From JAUMWX01 sp023394215 (GTDB lineage Bacteria > Bacillota > Clostridia > Tissierellales > Peptoniphilaceae), in the NCBI GenBank assembly GCA_050313995.1, contig JBNPMM010000002.1: 64,000 bases of DNA; one strand, 5' to 3'. The notes under the pieces were generated by a model. That model ran no database searches. It was not told the origin of the DNA and was given only the letters and a program-made list of their open reading frames with translations. Positions 9,701 to 18,577 of this stretch are shown here, in pieces (the stretch's first letter is position 1; every line of letters starts with the position of its first letter). Both the position numbers and the translations under genes were made by a program.

Positions 9701-11044
9701 CTAAAGCAAAATCGATCTAACAAAGAAAAAGTATATCAGTAAAGATAAACTGTCAACTATCGTTGATATTAAAGGGGCCGCCATTATAGCAGGGTCCAAT
9801 TTAAGTATTTCAGCCGCTATAGGTAAAAGTCCCCCCACTATTTTTGATATTACAACTGTAGCTATCAAGGATAGGGATACGGTCAAAGCCAAAAGATAAT
9901 CACCCGGTCTGACTATTATAACTCTTATAAAGTTTGCCGCAGCAAGTCCTATACCCGCAAGCAAACCTACTCCGAATTCTTTAAAAAATACCTTCCTAAA
10001 ATCCTTTATCTCAATCTCGCCAAGGGCCAAACCACGGATAACCATAGTCGATGACTGACTTCCGGCATTACCTCCCGTATCCGTAAGCATTGGAACAAAG
10101 GATAAAAGTCCGGAAATAGCTACAAGTAAACCCTCATTAAAATCGATAATAAGAGAAGTCATAGTGGACGAAAGCATCAAAAATAAAAGCCAGCCTATCC
10201 TGTTTCTCGCAAGCTCGAATGTTGATGACTTCAGATAAGACTTATCTGAAGGTGCCATACCTGCCATCTTTTCAAAGTCTTCCGTTACCTCTTCTTCAAG
10301 TACATCTACGGCATCGTCTATAGTTACAAGCCCTACAAGTCTCTTTTCCTTATCAACAACCGGTAAAGATAAAAAGCCGTACTTTTTAAACAACCTTGCT
10401 ACATCTTCCCTATCGTCTGTAGTAGTCACATAAATTACATCTTCTTCTATAAGATCTTCCAACCTGGTCTCATCGGAATTTACCAATAGGGTCCTGACCG
10501 AAACAAATCCCTGAAGTCTTCTACTGGCATCCGTTATATAAACCGTATACACCGTTTCGCTGTCTTTAATTCGATTCCTTATCATATTGATAGCGTCACC
10601 TACGGTCTTATTTAACTTTATATCCATATATTCGGCTGTCATAATCGAGCCCGCCGAATCCTCAGGATACTTAAGGTATTGATTTATTATATCTCTTCTG
10701 TGGGTCGGCACACTTGCCATAACCCTCTTTACTACCATTGCCGGCATCTCTTCAAGCATATCGACCACATCATCTATATACAGCTTTTCAACCATTGCTG
10801 TAAGCTCTATATTACTCATGGCATTTACAATCTTTTCCTGAGTTTCAGGCTCAAGAAAGGAAAAAGTCTCCGCCGCCAAATCCTTAGGCAATATTCTGAA
10901 TACTGCCAAAGCCTCCACATCTTCTATCTTTTCAAGAAAAATAGCAATATCAGCTTCATTATATGAAGTTAATTCATCCCTCAACTCCCTAAGTTTTCTA
11001 TCCCTTAGGAGAGTCAGCAATTCATTATCTATTTCGTTTATCAT
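9701..11044 (-). CDS. mgtE: Magnesium transporter MgtE (copy 1 of a tandem pair)
   Basis: Second full-length MgtE: N-terminal domain, CBS pair and membrane domain with GNAGSQSSTMVIRGLA. I choose the ATG at 11044, preceded by AAGGAGG at ideal distance. A longer reading from an in-frame GTG at 11059 would place that ribosome site inside the gene. The leader is short, about 100 bases to the divergent unit, and I saw no M-box-like Mg2+ riboswitch. A palindrome TTGAC-N4-GTCAA sits about 85 bases upstream. Confidence 0.93.
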   Translation of the reverse strand: MINEIDNELLTLLRDRKLRELRDELTSYNEADIAIFLEKIEDVEALAVFRILPKDLAAETFSFLEPETQEKIVNAMSNIELTAMVEKLYIDDVVDMLEEMPAMVVKRVMASVPTHRRDIINQYLKYPEDSAGSIMTAEYMDIKLNKTVGDAINMIRNRIKDSETVYTVYITDASRRLQGFVSVRTLLVNSDETRLEDLIEEDVIYVTTTDDREDVARLFKKYGFLSLPVVDKEKRLVGLVTIDDAVDVLEEEVTEDFEKMAGMAPSDKSYLKSSTFELARNRIGWLLFLMLSSTMTSLIIDFNEGLLVAISGLLSFVPMLTDTGGNAGSQSSTMVIRGLALGEIEIKDFRKVFFKEFGVGLLAGIGLAAANFIRVIIVRPGDYLLALTVSLSLIATVVISKIVGGLLPIAAEILKLDPAIMAAPLISTIVDSLSLLIYFFFVRSILL

Positions 11045-11129
11045 GCCATCCTCCTTCACAAACTATTACATATACTATAATAACATATAGCTTAATAAAA
11101 ATCATTGATAAAATTTGACATTAACAAAG

Positions 11130-11143
11130 TTGACCTCAGTCAA
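11130..11143. promoter_or_regulatory. Inverted repeat TTGAC-N4-GTCAA, possible operator
   Basis: A perfect 5-bp inverted repeat, TTGACCTCAGTCAA, lies between the mgtE pair (minus) and a decayed gene start (plus). A TTGACA at 11115-11120 could be a -35 element for rightward transcription. The spacing suits a MarR or TetR-type dimer, but the regulator is unknown. It may be a leftover of the decayed gene. Confidence 0.35.
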
Positions 11144-11213
11144 ATGCTTGTAATAGAGCAAATGTGAACGCTCCTTCATATTCACTCTTAACTCTAACTT
11201 TAAGAAGGAGAAA

Positions 11214-11420
11214 ATAGCTGAATTTTATGTAAATGATACTAAACTTTATTACGAAGTCCACGGAGACTCCAAAGCAAAAGGACTGTTAAAAATCGAAACG
11301 CTTCCAATATCAGAACCAAGCTACTCGCTTTGTGCAGTTCTTTTTTTTGTGCAAAATTCAACAAATTTCAGGAAACAAAGCCTAAAAATGCCCCATACCT
11401 TTCAAATCGCGCCTTGCTAA
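11214..11420 (+). pseudogene. Remnant of an alpha/beta-hydrolase start
   Basis: After a good ribosome site (AAGGAG, 11205-11210) comes a frame with ATA where a start codon would be. It reads AEFYVNDTKLYYEVHGDS, which matches the opening strands of alpha/beta hydrolases. Compare FFDYKGHKIYYEIHGEGKP, the start of the hydrolase at 15168. After about 23 codons the similarity stops and unrelated sequence runs to a TAA at 11418-11420. The nucleophile motif and the rest of the fold are absent. I read this as a gene that lost its start codon and most of its body. Confidence 0.5.
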
Positions 11421-11475
11421 TCGTTTACAAATATTTAACATATAAATATTTTTTATCAATTTATTGTTAAAAATC

Positions 11476-11504
11476 TTGTTATTAAGATTAATAAATGTTA
11501 TAAT
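11476..11504 (+). promoter_or_regulatory. Sigma-A-type promoter of the flavin-reductase lipoprotein gene
   Basis: TTGTTA (11476-11481), 17-base spacer, TATAAT (11499-11504), 42 bases before the start codon at 11546. The start has AAGGAGGAAGC in front. The spacer 11421-11475 is AT-rich with no other feature. Confidence 0.6.
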
Positions 11505-11545
11505 ATTGTTGGTAATATATTAACGAAATAAGCTAAGGAGGAAGC

Positions 11546-13630
11546 ATGCGTAAAAGATTATTATCAATCATCTTAGTTTTGGCTTTAGTACTTGTTGGTT
11601 GTAAAACCAATAAACCTGCTGAAAACAGCGGCCAAAAAGAAGAAAACAAGGTAGTTGAGAAAGCATCGAAGGGTTATGCCGGAGATGTTAAAGTAAAAAC
11701 AACCTTTGATAAAGACGGTAAAATATTGAAGGTTGAAGTAACAGAACACAAGGAAACAGAAAACATTGGCGGTTTGGCTATAAAAGAGTTACCTGAAAAA
11801 ATTGTAAACGGCCAAAGTATTAAGCTTGATGCGGTTTCAGGTGCCACAATGACTTCAAACGCAATCCTTACTGCTGTAAAGGATGCTATCAAAGAAGCCG
11901 GTTTCGATCCTGCGAACTATGAAAAAGAAGCTCAAACAAGTGGAGAAGTAAAGCTTAAAGCAGGAAAATACGAAGGTCAAGCTACAGGTTACGGCGGAAC
12001 TTTAAAAGTTTCAGTCGAAGTAGATGCCGACAAAATAAAAGACATAGTTGTTACTGAACAAAACGAAACAAATTACATATCAAAATTAGCTATTGAAAAA
12101 CTTCCTAAAGATATAATTGAAGCCCAATCTCTTGGTGTTGATTCAATATCAGGCTGTACATTCTCAAGCTTAGCTGTTAAGGAAGCTGTTAAGGATGCCT
12201 TAACTAAAGCCGGAGCAAATATAGAAGCCCTTTCCAAAAAGGTAACCAAGGAAGTTAAGAAAACTGACGAAAATTTAGAAGCGGAAGTTGTCATAATAGG
12301 TGCGGGCGGTGCAGGTTTATCAGCCGGCGTATCAGCTTATGAAAACGGAGCAAAATCTGTAATAATCATTGAAAAAATGCCATTTGCCGGTGGTAATACT
12401 CTTAGAGCCGGCGGTGCAATGAATGCTGTTAACGAAGAAAAACAAAAAGCTCAAGGAATTGAAGATTCTGTTGAATTACACTTCCAACACACTTTTGAAG
12501 GCGGTCATAAGGTTGCAAATGAAAAACTTGTAAAAACTTTGACTGAAAATGCTCCTGCAGCAGTTAAGTGGCTTGAAGGTCTTGGCGTAAAGTTTAAAGC
12601 GGAAATAGGTTCCGTAATAGGCTCAAAATGGGCAAGATCAAATCAAACCGAAATGCAATTGGGTACAGGTTATATATCTGTCCTACAAGCAAAATTTGAG
12701 GAAAAAGGCGGAAAAATTCTTCTAAATACAAAGGCTACAGACCTTATCAAAGAAGGAGACAAGATTACAGGTATAAAGGCTGAATCTGAAGATAAAAATC
12801 TTACTATAAAGGCTCAAAGAGGTGTTATCATAGCTACAGGCGGATATGCTGCCGACTTTGAACTTGCTAAAAAATATCTGAACGATAAGGGCGTTTACAA
12901 CAAAGACAATCTTCCTGAAAAACTTGAAAGTACAAACCATCCGGGAGCTACAGGCGACGGTATAGTAATGGCTGAAAAAGTTGGAGCAAATGTAATAGAT
13001 ATGGAACATATCCAATTATTACCTATGTCAGGAGATAAATTCGGTCCTACTATAAACGTTGACAGTGTTTTCTTTATAAACAAAGAAGGTAAGAGATATG
13101 TCAAGGAAGACGGCGGACGTGACGAGTTATGTCTTGCTGCCTTTAAGCAAACCGACGGCGTTTACTATATGATAAACGACTCACAAATCATTCCTGAAAA
13201 CAGGATTACCCTATCAGGCGAAAAACTTGATACCCTAATTTCCAAGGGTATAGTTGTTGAAGCCCCTACCCTAAAAGAACTTGCGGAAAAAATCGGCGTA
13301 CCTGCTGATGCCTTGGAAAAGACAACTCAAGAATTCAACAAGTCTGTAGACGCAAAATCCGATGAATTCGACCGTAAAGTATGGGGTAATAAGATAGAAA
13401 AAGGACCTTTCTATGCAACTCTAAGATACCCTGCTCTTCACCACACAATGGGCGGTATCCAAATCAATGAAGAAGCTCAAGTTCTATCTACTGACGGAAA
13501 CGTAATACCCGGACTATATGCTGCCGGAGAAGTAACAGGCGGCATCCACGGTGCAAACAGATTGGGCGGTAACGCTATTGCCGATATCATAGTATTCGGA
13601 AGAATCGCCGGTCAAACAATAATGAAATAG
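11546..13630 (+). CDS. Extracytoplasmic flavin reductase lipoprotein (two FMN-binding domains plus fumarate/urocanate-reductase-like FAD domain)
   Basis: Exported lipoprotein (694 aa; lipobox LVGC, C19). Two FMN-binding modules follow, with the flavin-attachment motifs SGAT (about 98-101) and SGCT (202-205). The second has Cys for Ala. Next is an FAD domain with IGAGGAGLSAG (251-261) and the C-terminal LYAAGEVTGG and HGANRLGGNA. The catalytic residues of soluble fumarate reductases appear kept: R525 (GGRDE), H633 (HHTMGG) and R672. The histidine and Thr-Glu that hold the fumarate carboxylate in Shewanella look replaced (HIQLLP at 488-493; NVD at 504-506). The substrate is therefore probably another alpha,beta-unsaturated acid. 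An ApbE flavin transferase would be needed; none is in the window. Confidence 0.85.
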   Translation: MRKRLLSIILVLALVLVGCKTNKPAENSGQKEENKVVEKASKGYAGDVKVKTTFDKDGKILKVEVTEHKETENIGGLAIKELPEKIVNGQSIKLDAVSGATMTSNAILTAVKDAIKEAGFDPANYEKEAQTSGEVKLKAGKYEGQATGYGGTLKVSVEVDADKIKDIVVTEQNETNYISKLAIEKLPKDIIEAQSLGVDSISGCTFSSLAVKEAVKDALTKAGANIEALSKKVTKEVKKTDENLEAEVVIIGAGGAGLSAGVSAYENGAKSVIIIEKMPFAGGNTLRAGGAMNAVNEEKQKAQGIEDSVELHFQHTFEGGHKVANEKLVKTLTENAPAAVKWLEGLGVKFKAEIGSVIGSKWARSNQTEMQLGTGYISVLQAKFEEKGGKILLNTKATDLIKEGDKITGIKAESEDKNLTIKAQRGVIIATGGYAADFELAKKYLNDKGVYNKDNLPEKLESTNHPGATGDGIVMAEKVGANVIDMEHIQLLPMSGDKFGPTINVDSVFFINKEGKRYVKEDGGRDELCLAAFKQTDGVYYMINDSQIIPENRITLSGEKLDTLISKGIVVEAPTLKELAEKIGVPADALEKTTQEFNKSVDAKSDEFDRKVWGNKIEKGPFYATLRYPALHHTMGGIQINEEAQVLSTDGNVIPGLYAAGEVTGGIHGANRLGGNAIADIIVFGRIAGQTIMK

Positions 13631-13654
13631 AACAATTAACATACCGAAAAGCCG

Positions 13655-13703
13655 AAAAGGTATTGTGTTGGAAAGAAATATTCCACCACAATACCTTTTT
13701 TCT
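13655..13703 (+). terminator. Terminator of the flavin-reductase gene
   Basis: Stem GGTATTGTG / CACAATACC, extended inside by TGGA/TCCA, flanked by AAAA and a T run (13695-13703). It follows the stop codon by about 25 bases. Confidence 0.85.
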
Positions 13704-13747
13704 TATATATAACAGATCGATAAACTCATAATCGATCCGCTCATCTA

Positions 13748-14341
13748 TTATCTGTTAAAGAGTCCCTTATCCAGTATGTCCATAACCTTATCAACTATAT
13801 ACTCAAAATCGGTATCTTCAGAAAACATTACATATCTAAGTCCTATGAAATTGGAAATCCCCATAAGTACCCAGGATAAGATTTCCGTATCTATGCCCGA
13901 AAGTTCCCCTCCTTCTACAGCATCATCCAAGCTCTTTTTGTAATGCTTGGAAAAATTCATATAATAGTCTACAAATTCCTGCTTATCTATATACAAGGAC
14001 TCCCAAATAATATTGTATATATGCTTATTTTCCTTAACAATTTCCATGAATACTAAGAGACCCAATCTTTCCGCCTCTCTCCTACTCTTTACTCCGGCTA
14101 TTCTTTTGGATATATTTGACCTTATATACTTACTATATTGCAATAAAAGATGATCATATATACTCTTTTTATCAGCAAAATATATATATATGGTCCCTAC
14201 GGAAATACCGGCTTCTTTAGCTATATCTCTGATTGTTGAGCCGTTGTATCCCTTTTTATAAAACACATTTTCAGCTGCAGTAATAATATTTTTTAAAGTA
14301 GTCTCGCCCTTGGCGGTTTTAGGTCTGTTAATTAGCTCCAT
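13748..14341 (-). CDS. TetR/AcrR-family transcriptional regulator
   Basis: DNA-binding repressor (about 197 aa). The N-terminal helix-turn-helix is typical of TetR (residues about 15-60: AAENVFYKKGYNGSTIRDIA, then SVGTIYIYFADKKSIYDHLL). A variable ligand-binding C-terminal domain follows. ATG 14341 with GGAG five bases upstream is preferred over a TTG one codon earlier. It is the last gene of the 9.5-kb operon, 17 bases after the hydrolase. It is probably the regulator that reads the palindrome near the operon's promoter at 23.25 kb, giving autoregulation. FadR-type TetR proteins bind acyl-CoAs, which fits the enzyme content, but this is inference. Confidence 0.88.
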   Translation of the reverse strand: MELINRPKTAKGETTLKNIITAAENVFYKKGYNGSTIRDIAKEAGISVGTIYIYFADKKSIYDHLLLQYSKYIRSNISKRIAGVKSRREAERLGLLVFMEIVKENKHIYNIIWESLYIDKQEFVDYYMNFSKHYKKSLDDAVEGGELSGIDTEILSWVLMGISNFIGLRYVMFSEDTDFEYIVDKVMDILDKGLFNR

Positions 14342-14358
14342 CAATTCTCCATCCTAAT

Positions 14359-15168
14359 TTATAAATTGTATTCTTGCTTATCATTATTAGCGAAACCTAA
14401 AAGAGTGGACACAAATATATTAGGCTTCTCATACATTATACCATGACCGCTATTATGAATAAACAGCAGTTCAGATTTTTTAATTTTAGAGTGGATTTCT
14501 TCCTGTTGATAAAAAGGAGTAACAAAGTCATATTCACAACCCAAAATCATAGTCGGGCATTTTATTTGATCAAGCTTATCCCTAATATCATACCCCACAG
14601 AAGAATTTGTAAGGATTTTCATAGAATCTATAAAATTCTTATCCGCAAAAACTTCAAGCAATATTTTTTTTCTATTTTCCATCCATTCCTTTTTCTCTAT
14701 AAAAAACTTAGGAGAGTATATATAAGGAATTGTTACGAGATAATAGGTTAAAGGATCAACACTCGCCTGATTCCACGCATTCCCCACCTCTTCCAGCCAA
14801 TAGGAAGTATTGGGGCAGGTGTTTGATAAAAACAGTCTATCAACATATTCCGGGTACTTCAAGGTAAACTGCATAGCTATTTCCCCTCCATATGATATAC
14901 CGTAAAGAGTTAATTTCTCAGGCTTTATTATTTTCATAAATTCACCTAAGATATCCACTTGGGTATCATGATAAAACTGATAATCTACCTTATCCGACTG
15001 CCCCTGATTCAAGAAATCTATAAGTATTAATTTGTTATTTGCCGTCAAGGGTTCTATAAATTCAACCCAGGATTTGGTCGACATCATAATACCGTTAAGT
15101 ATCATGATGGGTTTTCCTTCTCCATGTATTTCATAGTATATTTTATGGCCCTTATAATCAAAAAACAT
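14359..15168 (-). CDS. Alpha/beta-hydrolase fold protein
   Basis: 269-aa hydrolase with the nucleophile elbow GISYGG, an acid in GCEYDFVTP and a histidine in NSGHGIMYEKP, so a full Ser-Asp-His triad. There is no signal peptide, so it is cytosolic. Its start codon shares one base with the CoA-transferase stop, showing tight coupling. The family includes esterases, thioesterases, dienelactone and C-C bond hydrolases. In this operon cleavage of a CoA or ring-derived intermediate is plausible but unproven. Its N-terminus resembles the gene remnant at 11.2 kb. Confidence 0.85.
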   Translation of the reverse strand: MFFDYKGHKIYYEIHGEGKPIMILNGIMMSTKSWVEFIEPLTANNKLILIDFLNQGQSDKVDYQFYHDTQVDILGEFMKIIKPEKLTLYGISYGGEIAMQFTLKYPEYVDRLFLSNTCPNTSYWLEEVGNAWNQASVDPLTYYLVTIPYIYSPKFFIEKKEWMENRKKILLEVFADKNFIDSMKILTNSSVGYDIRDKLDQIKCPTMILGCEYDFVTPFYQQEEIHSKIKKSELLFIHNSGHGIMYEKPNIFVSTLLGFANNDKQEYNL

Positions 15169-16487
15169 TATTCCCAGACCCCAACTATACCAAGTTCTAT
15201 AACTTCTTTTCTAAGTTGTTCCCTAAAGTCGGGATGAGCTATATTTATAAGAGCCTCTGCCCTTTCCCTTATAGTTCTTCCCCTAAGTTCGGCAACACCG
15301 TATTCTGTAACTACCGTATCTACATCCGCCCTGTGTAGGGTAACCGCAGCCCCATGCGTCAACATAGCACCTATCTTTGACTTTTCTTCAAGCTCACCGG
15401 TTTGAGGATTCTTAACCTTAGCAGTTGAATATAGGGCTATTATGGACCTTCCTCCCTTTGACCAAACAGCTCCTCTTGCAGTATCTGCCTGCCCGCCCGT
15501 ACCTGAAATTTGTTTAGGGCCTATTGATTCTGAGGCAACCTGACCTGTAACATCAACTTCTACTGCCGTATTTATTGAATACATGTTATCATTTTGGGCT
15601 ATCACCCTCGGATCATTAGTATAGCCGCCGCTCATAACCATTACACTCGGATTGTCGTCGACAAAATCATACAGTTCCTTGTTACCTAAAACGAAGGTTG
15701 TTACAATCTTGCCTCTATGCAAGCTTTTTTTACTTCCGTTTACAACGCCTGCCTTAGATAACTTTGCTATCTCAGATGTCAACATTTCGGTATGAACTCC
15801 CAAATCCTTCTTGTCATATAAGAATTTAGCAACAGCATTAGGTATACCGCCTATACCCAATTGAATTGTAGCCCCGTCAGGAACAAGGTCCGCAATAAGC
15901 TTACCTATTACCTTGTCTTTTTCACTCGGTTCAACATCAGGGATCTCAGGTATAGGATAATCGGATTCTATAAAGTAGTCCACCTTATCTATACTCAATT
16001 CCAAATCTCCAAAGGTTCTCGGAAAGTTGCTGTTCGGTTCAAGGATTACAAGGTCAGCCAATTCTATTGCCAATTTTTCGTAAGTATTTCCTGTTGATAG
16101 CGATACAAAACCGTGTTTATCCACAGGAGAACATGAGCCTACATATACGGTAGGCCTCTTATAATTAAACCTCCCTACAGCTGCCTGATGCAGATTATTC
16201 GGGATGTATGAAGCATTACCGTTTGCAAAAATCTTTCTGAATACCGGCGCAAAGAACCAACCGTCCAAATTAAATTTTTTCGCATACTTGGCATCGAAAA
16301 ATTCAAAATTACTCATAGGCAAACAATTGGAGATTGTTACATTATCTATATTATCAGCAATTGTATGCAAAAACGAAAGAAAATTTTTACCTTCCGCCGC
16401 ACCCAAGCCAGTAACTATATGGTCCCCGTTTTTTACAAGTTTTACAGCCTCTTCAGCTGTTATAAGTTTTTCTTTATAAGTTTTCAT
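15168..16487 (-). CDS. Acetyl-CoA hydrolase/transferase-family CoA-transferase
   Basis: 439-aa CoA-transferase of the Cat/4-hydroxybutyrate CoA-transferase family. The catalytic glutamate is in VHTEML. QLGIGGIPNAV and SGTGGQADTARGA are the CoA-binding glycine loops, and EYGVAELRG lies near the end. It exchanges CoA between acetyl-CoA (or similar) and a carboxylic acid. Next to an acid-type ABC importer it is the likely activating step for the imported acid. A hairpin upstream (16505-16531) may reduce its expression relative to the binding protein. Confidence 0.88.
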   Translation of the reverse strand: MKTYKEKLITAEEAVKLVKNGDHIVTGLGAAEGKNFLSFLHTIADNIDNVTISNCLPMSNFEFFDAKYAKKFNLDGWFFAPVFRKIFANGNASYIPNNLHQAAVGRFNYKRPTVYVGSCSPVDKHGFVSLSTGNTYEKLAIELADLVILEPNSNFPRTFGDLELSIDKVDYFIESDYPIPEIPDVEPSEKDKVIGKLIADLVPDGATIQLGIGGIPNAVAKFLYDKKDLGVHTEMLTSEIAKLSKAGVVNGSKKSLHRGKIVTTFVLGNKELYDFVDDNPSVMVMSGGYTNDPRVIAQNDNMYSINTAVEVDVTGQVASESIGPKQISGTGGQADTARGAVWSKGGRSIIALYSTAKVKNPQTGELEEKSKIGAMLTHGAAVTLHRADVDTVVTEYGVAELRGRTIRERAEALINIAHPDFREQLRKEVIELGIVGVWE

Positions 16488-16504
16488 TATAGACCCTCCT
16501 ATAA

Positions 16505-16531
16505 AAAAAGGGCATAAACAATGCCCTTTTT
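16505..16531 (-). terminator. Hairpin between binding-protein and CoA-transferase genes
   Basis: Perfect stem AAAAAGGGCAT / ATGCCCTTTTT with an AAACA loop and T-rich flanks on both strands. It sits in mid-operon, so it probably acts as a partial terminator or mRNA-stabilising end that raises the level of the substrate-binding protein. Confidence 0.8.
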
Positions 16532-16579
16532 CTTTTATTCTACAATAAATTTCCCAAATATCGCAAGATTTAAGGGTTA

Positions 16580-17833
16580 TTATTTTGCTTTTAATATTTC
16601 TTCCATGCTTTGTAAAGGATATACTTCAGACCATCCGCCGCTGAATGTTTCACCTGTTTTAGTCAATGTAGCAGCGTCTACCTTTGAAAGGTTCATTACT
16701 GTAGTACCTTGTCTTAAACCTTTAGTAAAGTCGATCATACCTCCGAACGGATTCATTATAGGTTCTTTTTCAAGAGCATCCATATAAGAATTCCAAGTTA
16801 TATCTGTTCCTTCAGGTATCTTATTTAAACCTTCCACGAAGAACTTTGCAGCTATCCAACCTGTAATTGCATAAGCATTTGCAGCCAAATCTTTTTCAAT
16901 CCACTTACTGTATTCAGCAAGTTCCGCAACTGCAGATTCTTGAGTAAAGCTTACCCAACCGTTGCCAAGTATATCAAAGTTCTTGGAAGCATCGGCAACT
17001 GCCGCAGCTATTACCGGAGCTACATTTACGTATGTTGTAATAACCGGAGCCTTATTACCTTGTTCGTTAAGAGCCTTAACTATTGTAGGGAATGTTTGTT
17101 GAATAGCCCCACCGATTATGAAATCAGGATTGTTCTTTAATAATGAAGTAACAGCTGCAGATACGTCAGTTGCACCCGGTTCAACCTGTTCTTTGAAAAA
17201 TTCAATTCCAAGTTCCTTAGCCTTAGCTTCAGCACCCTTCAACATATCCTTACCGGCATCGTCATTGGTATAAATAATACCTACCTTCTTAGCCTTGTAG
17301 TCCCCTACCCCTCTTGTTACCATGATAGCACCTTCAGTTACATAGATAGGTTGTACAGGGAAAAGAATCCTGTCTCTTCCTTCAGCCTTTTCATTATACA
17401 ATTGACCTATACCTGTTGCAAAATACACTGTAGGTATTCCGTATTCCTTTAAATCCTCAATAGTAGCTGATACTACCGGAGTTCCGAAGTGACCTACTAT
17501 AGCAAATACTTTTTCATCTTCTACAAGCTTAGTAAGAGCTGCCTTGCCCTTATCCGGAGCAAACTCATCATCAATATGCTTAAATACTATCTTTCTTCCC
17601 TTAACGCCGCCTTCTTCATTTATTTTCTTGAAGTAAGCTTCTATCCCCTTGTTAAAAGGTACACCTACCGGAGCATAAGCTCCTGATGTAGCCGCACTGT
17701 TTCCAACTACGATTTCAGTATCAGTTACTCCCTGTACCTTATCAGCCGTCTTACCGCCACCGCCTGCACAGGCAGTCAATAACATCATTACCGCTAAAAG
17801 CAATGATAAAAGTTTTGTACTTTTTTTCTTCAT
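16580..17833 (-). CDS. Periplasmic-binding-type lipoprotein of a Liv/HAAT-family ABC importer
   Basis: 417-aa substrate-binding protein. It has a lipoprotein signal with lipobox LLTAC (C22), then a Leu/Ile/Val-binding type I fold opening with EIVVGNSAATSGAYAPVG. It captures the ligand outside the membrane for the LivHMGF components encoded upstream in the same operon. Members of this family bind branched-chain amino acids, amides, urea, or aromatic and aliphatic carboxylates. The neighbouring CoA-transferase and KASIII-like enzyme favour a carboxylate. Confidence 0.9.
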   Translation of the reverse strand: MKKKSTKLLSLLLAVMMLLTACAGGGGKTADKVQGVTDTEIVVGNSAATSGAYAPVGVPFNKGIEAYFKKINEEGGVKGRKIVFKHIDDEFAPDKGKAALTKLVEDEKVFAIVGHFGTPVVSATIEDLKEYGIPTVYFATGIGQLYNEKAEGRDRILFPVQPIYVTEGAIMVTRGVGDYKAKKVGIIYTNDDAGKDMLKGAEAKAKELGIEFFKEQVEPGATDVSAAVTSLLKNNPDFIIGGAIQQTFPTIVKALNEQGNKAPVITTYVNVAPVIAAAVADASKNFDILGNGWVSFTQESAVAELAEYSKWIEKDLAANAYAITGWIAAKFFVEGLNKIPEGTDITWNSYMDALEKEPIMNPFGGMIDFTKGLRQGTTVMNLSKVDAATLTKTGETFSGGWSEVYPLQSMEEILKAK

Positions 17834-17857
17834 TTTTTCTCTCCTAATAAAATATTA

Positions 17858-18577
17858 TTATGAACCTAAATAAGCTTTCACCAAAGACTCATCCTTTAAT
17901 AAATCTTCAGCCCTGCCGCTCAAGCTGACCTTGCCGACTTCCAAAACATAGGCATAATCGGCTATCTTCATAGTCTGAGCTGCGTTTTGTTCCACTATCA
18001 ATACGGTAACTCCCTGCTCCCTATTGATATCCTTTACGGTTTGCAAGATATCTCTTACAACTAAAGGTGCCAAACCTAATGACGGCTCATCCAAAACCAA
18101 CAATTCCGGAGAAGACATTAGGGCTCTTGCTATTGCTAACATTTGTTGCTCCCCACCGGATAGGGTTTGTGCCATTTGGTCCTTTCTTTGCTCAAGTATA
18201 GGAAACATCTTATATACCTTAGCAAAATTTGCTTCTATTTGTTTTTTATCTTTTAATGTGTAGGCCCCTATTTTAAGGTTATCCAACACAGAAAGATCTA
18301 AGAAAATTTGTCTGCCTTCGGGCGATTGGGCTATCCCCAACCTCGCAATTTTTTCAGGGGCAAGGTCGGAAATCCTTTGACCTTTAAACAATATTTCCCC
18401 CTGACTCGGTTTTACTACACCCGAAACAGTTTTAAGCGTAGTTGTCTTGCCCGCTCCGTTAGCTCCCAAAATTGCAACTATGGATTTTTCAGGCACCAGC
18501 ATATCTATACCCTTAATGGCCTTAATAGGACCATATGAAACTTCAAGATTTTTTATCTCCAACATATTATTACTCAT
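17858..18577 (-). CDS. livF: Liv-type ABC transporter ATPase (LivF-like)
   Basis: 239-aa ATPase with Walker A GANGAGKTT, signature LSGGEQQM and Walker B LLVLDEPSLGL. The LSGGEQQML form and short length are those of LivF. It overlaps livG by 8 bases. It works with LivG to drive uptake through LivHM. The liv symbol marks the family, not a proven substrate. Confidence 0.92.
   Translation of the reverse strand: MSNNMLEIKNLEVSYGPIKAIKGIDMLVPEKSIVAILGANGAGKTTTLKTVSGVVKPSQGEILFKGQRISDLAPEKIARLGIAQSPEGRQIFLDLSVLDNLKIGAYTLKDKKQIEANFAKVYKMFPILEQRKDQMAQTLSGGEQQMLAIARALMSSPELLVLDEPSLGLAPLVVRDILQTVKDINREQGVTVLIVEQNAAQTMKIADYAYVLEVGKVSLSGRAEDLLKDESLVKAYLGS

Noticed and set aside
11045..11130. Possible M-box Mg2+ riboswitch before mgtE
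   Set aside because: The leader is too short and no conserved M-box elements are visible.
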